From JANWXR01 sp964608265 (lineage in GTDB: Bacteria; Chloroflexota; Anaerolineae; Anaerolineales; UBA6663), in NCBI GenBank assembly GCA_964608265.1, contig CAZSNP010000107.1:1-8718 (forward strand): a stretch of 8,718 nucleotides of DNA. The letters are read 5' to 3'. Below the pieces are notes generated by a model that made no database searches, had not been told where the DNA came from, and saw nothing but the letters and a program-made list of their open reading frames with translations. Positions 1-5,558 of this stretch are shown here, one piece after another. The number at the start of each line of letters is the position of its first letter. The stretch's first letter is position 1. Made by a program: the position numbers and the translations under genes.

Positions 1-246
1 GGGCAGAAGGAGAAGGCGCTGGGGATGTACGAGCAGGCGCTGGCGATCTATCGCGAAGTCGGCGACCGCTGGGGTGAATCGGTCACCCTGTTCAACATCG
101 GCTCAGTGCTCGATCAATTGGGCCGAACGGCTGAAGCCGTAAACTACCTCGAGCAGAACGTCGCGCTCGACGAAGCCCTCGGCCACCCCGACCTCGAAAG
201 CGACCGCGCCTACCTTGAGAAAGTCCGCCGCAAGCTCAATCCGTAA
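1..246 (+). CDS. TPR-repeat protein, C-terminal fragment
   Basis: The frame is open from the first base to a TAA at 244-246, so only the last 81 residues are present and the start lies outside the window. The visible part shows helix pairs typical of tetratricopeptide repeats: a unit around KALGMYEQALAIYREVGD, then a full unit with the pattern W-E-S..LFNIGSVLDQLGR..EAVNYLEQ. It ends in a charged tail after GHPDLESDRAYLE. TPR solenoids are protein-interaction scaffolds. Units containing A-x-x-x-Y-x-x-A-L and GD-x-W-x-E are common in large multi-repeat signalling or NTPase-linked proteins, but the effector part, if any, is upstream and unseen. The stop overlaps by one base an ATG of the galT frame (TAATG), although that ATG is probably not the galT start. 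Being TPR-like is well supported. The specific role is unknown. Confidence 0.82.
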   Translation, partial: GQKEKALGMYEQALAIYREVGDRWGESVTLFNIGSVLDQLGRTAEAVNYLEQNVALDEALGHPDLESDRAYLEKVRRKLNP

Positions 247-249
247 TGT

Positions 250-271
250 CCAATCCTCCAATAACCAATAA
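250..271 (+). repeat. Short CCAAT-type heptamer run in the galT leader
   Basis: Two exact tandem copies of CCAATAA (258-264 and 265-271) follow a related unit CCAATCC with one extra base (250-257). The run fills the space between the TPR stop codon and the likely galT start at 282. If the earlier ATG at 246 were used, the run would encode an N-terminal extension rich in N, P and T that GalT proteins do not normally have. It is the simplest of the 7-8-base arrays in this window and has no inverted half. Confidence 0.6.
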
Positions 272-274
272 CTT
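269..274 (+). promoter_or_regulatory. Possible -10 box (leaderless galT start)
   Basis: TAACTT matches the TANNNT form of a bacterial -10 element and ends exactly 7 bases before the ATG at 282. No Shine-Dalgarno sequence precedes that ATG, so a leaderless mRNA is one reading. The same 7-base spacing is seen at the histidine kinase start. No convincing -35 was found. This is a weak, pattern-based call. Confidence 0.25.
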
Positions 275-281
275 TTCCTCC

Positions 282-1400
282 ATGAACTTCACCCTCCCTC
301 ACCGCCGCTACAACCCGCTCACCCGCGAGTGGGTGCTGGTCTCGCCGCACCGCGCCCAGCGCCCATGGCTGGGGCAGGTGGAAAAAGGGGCGGATGAGCA
401 GCTCCCCGAATACGACCCGACCTGTTACCTCTGCCCCAGCAACGCCCGCGTCGGCGGCACGGTTCAAAATCCAAACTACACCGGAACCTTTGTGTTCGAC
501 AACGACTTCATGGCCGTGCTGCCTCCGGCAGATGACACGGTGACAAGGTGGCAAGGTGACAGGGTGAAGGAGACTGAGCCTGTCACCGTGTCAACCGGTC
601 ACCCGGTCACTCCATCGTCACTGTTTGCTGTCGAGCCAGTCCCAGGCCTGTGCCGCGTGGTCTGCTTCTCGCCGCGCCACGACCTGACGCTGCCGGAGAT
701 GCCGGTGGCCGGGGTGGAGGCCGTGCTGCGCACGTGGGCGGCGCAGTCGGCGGAGCTGGGCGCCCTCGACTTCATCGAGTACGTGCAGGTCTTCGAGAAC
801 AAAGGGGCGGTGATGGGGTGCAGCAACCCGCACCCGCACAGCCAGATCTGGGCGACGCGCTCGCTGCCCAACGAGCCGGCCAGGGAATTGGACGCGCAGG
901 CCGACTACTTCGGCGAGCACGGCCGCCCGCTGCTGTTGGATTACGTGGCGGAGGAACGCCGGCGCGGGGAACGGTTACTTGCGACCAACGAACACTTCAC
1001 CGCGCTGGTGCCGTTCTGGGCCGTCTGGCCGTTCGAGATGATGATCGTCGCGCACCGGGCGGCCGGCACGCTGCCGGAGCTGAGCGACGCGGAGTTCACG
1101 GCGCTGGCGGAAATACTCCGCAATGTGCTGATCCGCTACGACAATCTATTCGAGATTTCGTTCCCGTACTCGATGGGCTTTCACCAGGCCCCGTTCGATG
1201 GCCGGCCCCATCCCGAGTGGGTGCTGCACCTGCACGCCTACCCGCCGCTGCTGCGCTCGGCGACGGTGAAGAAGTTCATGGTCGGTTATGAGATGCTGGC
1301 CATGCCCCAGCGCGACATCACCCCCGAGCAGGCGGCGGAGCGGTTGCGCTCGTTGAGCGACACGCACTACAAGCAGAAGACGGCGGACGGCGGACGGTAA
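282..1400 (+). CDS. galT: Galactose-1-phosphate uridylyltransferase (E. coli-type, class I)
   Basis: GalT moves UMP between UDP-glucose and galactose-1-phosphate in the cytoplasmic Leloir pathway, through a uridylyl-histidine intermediate. Starting at 282 the protein has 372 residues. PHRRYNPLTREWVLVSPHR is near the N-terminus, as in E. coli. Zinc ligands correspond to C48, C51 (CYLC), H133 (SPRH) and H184. The nucleophile is H186 in HPHSQ. The second metal site is intact: E202, H301, H316 and H318, with spacings matching E. coli E182/H281/H296/H298. The C-terminal PPLLRSATVKKFMVGYEML is also very E. coli-like. An upstream in-frame ATG at 246 would add 12 repeat-encoded residues, so 282 is preferred, but neither ATG has a Shine-Dalgarno. 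The odd feature is that C51 to H133 is 82 residues against 60 in E. coli. The extra ~22 coincide with residues 86-110, which are encoded by an octamer array (539-611). Confidence 0.95.
   Translation: MNFTLPHRRYNPLTREWVLVSPHRAQRPWLGQVEKGADEQLPEYDPTCYLCPSNARVGGTVQNPNYTGTFVFDNDFMAVLPPADDTVTRWQGDRVKETEPVTVSTGHPVTPSSLFAVEPVPGLCRVVCFSPRHDLTLPEMPVAGVEAVLRTWAAQSAELGALDFIEYVQVFENKGAVMGCSNPHPHSQIWATRSLPNEPARELDAQADYFGEHGRPLLLDYVAEERRRGERLLATNEHFTALVPFWAVWPFEMMIVAHRAAGTLPELSDAEFTALAEILRNVLIRYDNLFEISFPYSMGFHQAPFDGRPHPEWVLHLHAYPPLLRSATVKKFMVGYEMLAMPQRDITPEQAAERLRSLSDTHYKQKTADGGR
539..611 (+). repeat. Direction-switching octamer array inside galT
   Basis: Four tandem octamers of consensus GGTGACAR (539-546, 547-554, 555-562, 563-570) are followed by a 9-base spacer (571-579). 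Four octamers in the inverted sense then follow, consensus NGGTCACC/CTGTCACC (580-587, 588-595, 596-603, 604-611). The two halves can pair: GGTGACAGG at 555-563 is perfectly complementary to 579-587, and a perfect 13-base inverted repeat joins 533-545 with 581-593. The array is read through in frame and encodes GalT residues 86-110 (numbering from the ATG at 282). This is the segment by which the protein exceeds E. coli GalT between its zinc ligands. Confidence 0.85.
1382..1395 (+). repeat. Tandem GGCGGAC duplication at the galT 3' end
   Basis: GGCGGAC occurs twice in tandem just before the galT stop codon and encodes most of the TADGGR tail. CGGCGG (1388-1393) can pair with CCGCCG (1403-1408) across a 9-base loop, placing a small hairpin over the stop in the 9-base convergent gap. 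There is no T-run, so it is not called as a terminator. With only two copies in GC-rich DNA, chance is possible. Confidence 0.35.
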
Positions 1401-1409
1401 CACCGCCGC

Positions 1410-2030
1410 TCACGGCGTCGTCACGCGATACACCAGCCGCTTCTCACCGGCGGGGAAGTCGAACTGGCCGTCGTTGATGGCCTCGGTGTACGTGATGCGG
1501 GTCTCGATCTCGACGGTCGCGCCGGACGGCCAGTCATCAATCACCGCCACAAAGTCGCGGCACTGCCAGTCGCCGTTTTGATAATCCGCGACGTTGAATT
1601 GCTCCACCGGCACCGGCGTGCCGTCCACGCTGAACTCGATCACCATCCTCTCGAGGTTGTCGAGCAGGATGTCGCGCGAGGTCGCGCACCAGCCGTACAG
1701 CCACAGCACCGGCTGCGTCTCGGTCAGCTCGATGGTGTAGTCGAGCGTATCGCCGACGGCGTTGAGTTCCTCGGACGTATACTCCTCCGGCGCGAGCGCG
1801 GCCAGCACCGGCGCGCCCTCGGCGATGGCGATGCGGGCCTCGCGCGGCGTGCCGATGGTTGGGCCGCCCTCGATGGCGAACGGCTCGACGGCGGAGTCGG
1901 GCTGTTCGCTCGAAGCGCGCGTGGCGACCGGGATAGGCGTGGCGGTCGGGCGGCCGAAGCTGGTCACAGTCGCGCACGCCAGGCTGGCCGTCACCAACAC
2001 ACTCAGCGGGAGCCAATGAGCGGACTTCAT
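1410..2030 (-). CDS. Putative exported lipoprotein of unknown function
   Basis: The 206-residue product begins with a basic residue, a hydrophobic stretch (about 5-18) and a cysteine at 19 in the context ASLAC. This resembles a lipoprotein signal peptide, although the residue three before the Cys is Ser rather than the usual Leu. A Pro/Thr-rich spacer (about 28-38) follows, then a soluble domain with two further cysteines, in WGWCATS and WQCRDF, that could form a disulfide. No known domain is recognised; the C-terminal half looks beta-rich. The start at 2030 is chosen because TGGAGGAAAG directly precedes it and it puts the signal peptide at the N-terminus. An ATG at 2096 overlapping the protease stop (ATGA) is in frame but would bury the signal under 22 residues. 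It lies 62 bases downstream of the protease gene, so co-expression is likely. Confidence 0.8.
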   Translation of the reverse strand: MKSAHWLPLSVLVTASLACATVTSFGRPTATPIPVATRASSEQPDSAVEPFAIEGGPTIGTPREARIAIAEGAPVLAALAPEEYTSEELNAVGDTLDYTIELTETQPVLWLYGWCATSRDILLDNLERMVIEFSVDGTPVPVEQFNVADYQNGDWQCRDFVAVIDDWPSGATVEIETRITYTEAINDGQFDFPAGEKRLVYRVTTP

Positions 2031-2034
2031 CTTT

Positions 2035-2039
2035 CCTCC
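2035..2039 (-). promoter_or_regulatory. Ribosome binding site that sets the lipoprotein start
   Basis: On the - strand GGAGG sits 4 bases before the ATG at 2030. It decides the start over the ATGA-overlapping ATG at 2096, whose upstream sequence has no comparable purine run. Confidence 0.7.
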
Positions 2040-2069
2040 ACCTCGGCAATTTCCGAACCGCAGTCCCTC

Positions 2070-2099
2070 GCCATGAGCGCACATCTCGAAGCTCATGGC
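2070..2099 (-). other. Hairpin over the protease stop codon
   Basis: GCCATGAGC (2070-2078) and GCTCATGGC (2091-2099) form a perfect 9-base inverted repeat with a 12-base loop. The stem contains the protease TGA (2093-2095) and the overlapping ATG at 2094-2096. No T-run follows on either strand, so it is not a classic intrinsic terminator. It could modulate read-through into the lipoprotein gene or mRNA decay; that is inference. Confidence 0.5.
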
Positions 2100-4126
2100 T
2101 GCTCAATCGCAAACGAATACTCGGCCGGCTCGGTCGTGAAGCGGGTGACGCCGGCGATGACGAGGGTCAGCGTCTCGCCGGCCTGCGCCTCAAGGCGGTA
2201 GCGCGCCCGGTTGGCGCCGTCCAGTTCGAGCTGCTCCACTGTCGTCGCGCCGCTGCCCTGCCGGATGAGCTGCACGACGAAGCGCTGCGCGAGCGTGTTG
2301 TCCATCCGCACAAAGCCCTCCGCCTGCCAGCCGCCGTCGCCCGCCTCGAAATCCTCGGCGTAGTTCAGTTCGGGGAGGGCGATGTCATCCACCGCGAAGC
2401 CCGGCTCGACCAGCGCGGCGTCGGTGATGGATTGAAAGCGGATGAGCACGCGCTGCCCGGCATAGGCCGAAAGATCAACCGACTCCTCCGACCAGCCGCC
2501 GGAGCGGTCGGTGTACCCCCAGCCGTAGTTCGCGCCGGTCGGGTCGTCGCCGGTAGTGGAGGTCGCCCGCAGCGTCTGCCACGTCTGCCCGTTGTCGGTC
2601 GAGATCTGCACATACGCGTAATCGTAGCCGGCCTCGATATCCCACCACGCCGCGAATTCGAGTGTGGCGCTGCTCAACCCGCTCAGGTCAAAGGCGCGCG
2701 TCAACGACGTCATGCTCTCATCGGCGCGATGGCCCCAGAAGAAATAGCGCCCGCTGTTCGGCGTTGTGTCGAGCACGGGCACCTCGGCCGCGCCGTCGAA
2801 GGTGAGGGTGTAGGCGCCGGCGCAATCAATGACGTAATAGTGGGCGGCGTACTGAGGCACGCGGTTGCGGATGGTGCCCGACGGGCAGCGATTGATCTCG
2901 TCGGTGTTCGCCACGCCGCCGAAGTTGCGCAGCCGGGCGTAGGCGTAGCGGCCATCGGCGGCGCGGGCGTCGTTGAGGTAATTGGTGATGACCCAATCGG
3001 CAAAGACGTCGGCGGCGGTGAGCGGCGCGCCGCCCGTCGCGTCCAGCGAGCGCAGCACCGCGTCCACCCCCTCCAGCCCGTTGGCCGCCTCAGCGATCAG
3101 CGCCTGCGTGGCCGCCTCGCCAAAGCGGTCGAGGAAATAGGCGAGAAAGAGGAAGCCGGCCCCGTAGTGCGGGCCGCTGTCATCGCCCGACCAGGTGTTG
3201 AGCTGGGTCTCGGGGTCTTCGACATAGGCCTCATCGAAGCCGGGGGCCGGGTCATCGTTGAGGAGTTGCGCCAGCACCGAGGCGCCCTCGTTGAGCCAGG
3301 TCTCCTCGTTGAGGTCGCGCCCCCAGTGAATCATGTGCTGGAACTCGTGCGCCAGCGTGTAGCGCAGACCGCTGTCACCGGGGTCGGTGAGGTCGGCGTT
3401 GATGTAGAACATCTCCTTCTCGTTCGAGTTTGGGTTGGTCCAGCGCGGATAGGCATCCTCGGAGTTGAAGTAGCCCAGAATCCCAAAGCCCAGCCCGCGT
3501 ACGAAGAGGATGTACAGATGCGGGTCGCCATCCACGCCGGGGTTGGGTTCGGCCCCGAAAAACTCGCGCGAGGTGGGATAGATGTTTTGTTGAAAGTCGT
3601 CGAGCAACTCCCGCGCCTCGCGCTCGTTGACGCGCACGCCGTTCTCGGCAAAGAAGTAGACGTTCTCGGTCTTGGCCACCAGCCGCGCGCGCACCGTGAA
3701 CTGTTCCTGCGTGTCTTCGTTGCTGACGTTGAAGTCCAACTCGGTGCCGAGCGCATGGTCGGCGTTCCCGAAGCTGGCGGGGGTGGGGAAGCTGGCGACG
3801 CCGCCCAGTTCGCGCGCGAGTTGGGCCAGGTCGCGCGGCTCGATGACGGCGGAGCGCAGATCGGCGAGGGTGTCATCCTGATTCGCTGCCGGTGTGGGCG
3901 TATGGGTCGGCGCGCCGAGCGGCAGCGGCGTACGCGTCGGCGCGGGCGTTCGGGTGGGAGGGGGGATGGGCGAGAAGGAGTCGGTGGGGAGGGGCAGCGG
4001 GTCAAAGTCACGCGAAGCCTGAAAAAAGAACAAGCCGCCCAGCCCGGTGAAGACTACGGCGCAACAAAATCCAATCAACAACAGCGCGGCACAAACACCT
4101 ATACCGATTTGTGTGTTGCGACTCAT
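2093..4126 (-). CDS. Membrane-anchored zinc metalloprotease with immune-inhibitor-A-like C-terminus
   Basis: This 677-residue exported protein has four parts. A hydrophobic segment (about 7-35) serves as signal anchor. A Pro/Thr spacer (about 53-80) follows. The catalytic domain (about 100-400) carries HEFQH (H260, E261, H264) and a third ligand E280 in WLNEGAS, 16 residues later; this is a gluzincin arrangement resembling M30 (hyicolysin)-type peptidases more than the HEFGHDLGL motif of M6. The C-terminal part (about 440-600) strongly resembles the MAM-like region of immune inhibitor A proteins (FDLSGLSSATLEF, YDYAYVQISTDNGQTW, GGWSEESVDLSAYAGQ, PGFAVDDI), followed by a small beta region. 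C414 and C435 may form a disulfide. It probably degrades extracellular protein. The ATG at 4126 is preferred to a TTG at 4129 because GGAG lies 5 bases upstream of the ATG. The M30-versus-M6 family assignment is unsettled; protease activity is well supported. Confidence 0.88.
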   Translation of the reverse strand: MSRNTQIGIGVCAALLLIGFCCAVVFTGLGGLFFFQASRDFDPLPLPTDSFSPIPPPTRTPAPTRTPLPLGAPTHTPTPAANQDDTLADLRSAVIEPRDLAQLARELGGVASFPTPASFGNADHALGTELDFNVSNEDTQEQFTVRARLVAKTENVYFFAENGVRVNEREARELLDDFQQNIYPTSREFFGAEPNPGVDGDPHLYILFVRGLGFGILGYFNSEDAYPRWTNPNSNEKEMFYINADLTDPGDSGLRYTLAHEFQHMIHWGRDLNEETWLNEGASVLAQLLNDDPAPGFDEAYVEDPETQLNTWSGDDSGPHYGAGFLFLAYFLDRFGEAATQALIAEAANGLEGVDAVLRSLDATGGAPLTAADVFADWVITNYLNDARAADGRYAYARLRNFGGVANTDEINRCPSGTIRNRVPQYAAHYYVIDCAGAYTLTFDGAAEVPVLDTTPNSGRYFFWGHRADESMTSLTRAFDLSGLSSATLEFAAWWDIEAGYDYAYVQISTDNGQTWQTLRATSTTGDDPTGANYGWGYTDRSGGWSEESVDLSAYAGQRVLIRFQSITDAALVEPGFAVDDIALPELNYAEDFEAGDGGWQAEGFVRMDNTLAQRFVVQLIRQGSGATTVEQLELDGANRARYRLEAQAGETLTLVIAGVTRFTTEPAEYSFAIEQP

Positions 4127-4131
4127 CAATG

Positions 4132-4135
4132 CTCC
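4132..4135 (-). promoter_or_regulatory. Ribosome binding site of the protease gene
   Basis: GGAG on the - strand lies 5 bases before the ATG at 4126. The spacing would be only 2 bases for the alternative TTG at 4129, so this site decides the start. Confidence 0.5.
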
Positions 4136-4148
4136 ACAAAGAAATCTG

Positions 4149-4269
4149 TGTCACCCTGAGCGCGAATGAACGGCCTTCATCCCGCCGGCTCGTTTCGCGC
4201 GAAGGGTCTCGACGAAACATCAACGATAGACCCTTCGCCGGCATTCTTCCAATGCCGCTCAGGGTGACA
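4149..4269. repeat. Nested inverted-repeat element in the M24/protease gap
   Basis: The ends are a perfect 14-base inverted repeat: TGTCACCCTGAGCG (4149-4162) and its complement at 4256-4269. Inside are GAATG (4164-4168) with CATTC (4242-4246), GCCGGC copies at 4184-4189 and 4237-4242, and a perfect 11-base inverted repeat GCGAAGGGTCT (4199-4209) with 4228-4238 around an 18-base loop. The whole 121-base element can fold as a long interrupted hairpin. No protein is encoded. The end words CACCCTGAGC and GAAGGGTCT are familiar from dispersed intergenic repeats in several bacterial phyla. It may act as a transcript end, a stability element or a non-autonomous mobile element. Confidence 0.8.
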
Positions 4270-4285
4270 TGATCGAGTCGTTACA

Positions 4286-5473
4286 TTACACCAACCACAG
4301 TTTGCGCTGTGGTTTGCTCAACCACTCGATCCCCGCCTCGGTCACCAGCACGTCCTCCTCGAGGCCGAGGTAGCCGCGATTGGTGAGATACGTCCCCAGT
4401 TCGAGCGTGAAGACGTTGCCGGCCTCGACCACGCCGAGCGGGGCCTTGCCGTAGCGATCCCACCTCGGCCCGAGCAGCACCGCGCCGTCGTGGGCGACCC
4501 GGCCCAGTTGATGGCCGAGGGCGTGCCGGTATTCGGGGAAACCCGCCGCCACCAGCGCGGCGCGCGCGGCGGCATCCACTTCCCATCCCGGCACGCCGGG
4601 GCGCAGTTTCTCCGCGCCGGCGTCCATCGCCGCCCGGCACGCTTCCCATGCGCGGCGCACGTCGTCGGGCGCGTGCCGCTCGCCTTTATCGAGGAAGTAC
4701 CACATCCGTTGCAGGTCGGAGCAGAAGCCCTCGCGCTGCACGCCGAAATCAATGTGCAGCAGTTGCCCGCGCGCGGTCCTGAAGTTGCCGGGCAGCGTGT
4801 GGCCCACCGGCGACTCCGGCCCGGCGTTGACGGCGGGGCAGTACGGCTCATCCCACGCCGTGCCGAGCTTCAAGCGTTTGCGCTCAGTGTGTAATATCGC
4901 TGCGATCTGCCTTTCCGTTAGCCCGACCCGCAACGAGTTGCTGACTTTCGCAAACAGTTTCTCGGTGATGCGCACCGCGAGGCGGATGCGCTCCAGTTCG
5001 TTAGGCGATTTGCGCCCGCGCAGCGCGGCGAGGAAGCCCTCGGCGGAGACGAAACGGCCGGCGTACTCCGTGCCGTTGAACGTCTCCCGCAGGTAGCGGA
5101 ACATCCCGTGCGTCAACCCATCGGCGGCCGGGTCGCTCTCCGAGTAGTTGACCGCAATCGTTTGTGGATTGAGGCGCATGATCGCTTCGCGCAGCGCCGG
5201 GCGGATGCTCTGGTCGTAGCCGATCACTTGTGTGTACACGCCGGCCTGCTCGAGGTTGGGCGCATCGAAACGGCCCACAATCGCAATGCGCTCGCCACTC
5301 GCGCTGACGATGAAGGCCGAATGCCAGACCATATCCAGCCCGGCCACCAGCGCCAGACTCGGGTCGCCGGTCAGCGAGGTCTCGCGCGCGAACGTCAGCC
5401 ACACGTCTAGCCGCTGCTCGTCGAGCAGTTTCACCGCCTGGTCGAGTTTTTCCCGGACGATGGTGAAATCCAT
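4286..5473 (-). CDS. M24 metallopeptidase, aminopeptidase P/prolidase-like
   Basis: The 395-residue product has a creatinase-type N-terminal domain (about 1-150) and a pita-bread M24 catalytic domain (about 160-390). All five dinuclear metal ligands can be placed: D242 in IDFG, D253 in CSDLQR, H321 in ALGHQLGR, E358 in TLELG and E373 in LEEDVLVTE. H225 (VGHTLPGN) and H328 fit the accessory histidines. The enzyme is therefore probably active, removing N-terminal residues before proline or splitting Xaa-Pro dipeptides. Exact substrate preference cannot be read, and creatinase-like relatives are an alternative. There is no signal peptide, so it is cytoplasmic. The frame stays open upstream to 5521, but those 16 codons come from the heptamer array and include no family residues, so the ATG at 5473 is chosen. 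No Shine-Dalgarno precedes it, because the array abuts the start codon. Confidence 0.92.
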   Translation of the reverse strand: MDFTIVREKLDQAVKLLDEQRLDVWLTFARETSLTGDPSLALVAGLDMVWHSAFIVSASGERIAIVGRFDAPNLEQAGVYTQVIGYDQSIRPALREAIMRLNPQTIAVNYSESDPAADGLTHGMFRYLRETFNGTEYAGRFVSAEGFLAALRGRKSPNELERIRLAVRITEKLFAKVSNSLRVGLTERQIAAILHTERKRLKLGTAWDEPYCPAVNAGPESPVGHTLPGNFRTARGQLLHIDFGVQREGFCSDLQRMWYFLDKGERHAPDDVRRAWEACRAAMDAGAEKLRPGVPGWEVDAAARAALVAAGFPEYRHALGHQLGRVAHDGAVLLGPRWDRYGKAPLGVVEAGNVFTLELGTYLTNRGYLGLEEDVLVTEAGIEWLSKPQRKLWLV

Positions 5474-5558
5474 AGTGAGCAGTGAATAGTAAACAGTGCG
5501 CAGTGTACGGTAAACAGTCAACCGTTCACTGTTTACTGGCTACTGACGACTGGCTACT
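5474..5558. repeat. Direction-switching heptamer array, CpXC/M24 junction
   Basis: On the + strand seven consecutive heptamers of consensus AGTNNAC occupy 5474-5522 (for example AGTAAAC at 5488-5494 and AGTGTAC at 5502-5508). One base (5523) follows, then five heptamers of the inverted form GTNNACT/GGCTACT occupy 5524-5558. The phase is unbroken within each half. AGTAAACAGT (5488-5497) is perfectly complementary to 5528-5537. GTAAACAGT (5510-5518) pairs with 5528-5536 across a 9-base loop. One end touches the M24 start codon (5471-5473). The other end contains the CpXC stop codon (5554-5556). Confidence 0.88.

Noticed and set aside
246..281. Upstream in-frame ATG giving GalT 12 more N-terminal residues and a TAATG overlap with the TPR stop
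   Set aside because: The added residues are encoded by the CCAATAA repeat run, have no counterpart in GalT proteins, and the ATG has no Shine-Dalgarno. The start at 282 places the conserved PHRRYNPL motif at a family-like distance. It remains possible.
650..1291. Long alternative-frame reading frame inside galT
   Set aside because: Arg/Gly/Ala/Pro-rich shadow typical of high-GC genes; the galT frame carries all conserved residues. The same applies to the long + strand shadows over the - strand genes.
1388..1408. Bidirectional terminator between convergent galT and lipoprotein genes
   Set aside because: The CGGCGG/CCGCCG stem is short, overlaps the galT stop and has no T-run on either strand; GC-rich DNA gives such stems by chance.
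5474..5521. N-terminal extension of the M24 peptidase by 16 codons
   Set aside because: These codons are the heptamer array read in one frame, and the creatinase-type domain begins normally at the ATG at 5473.
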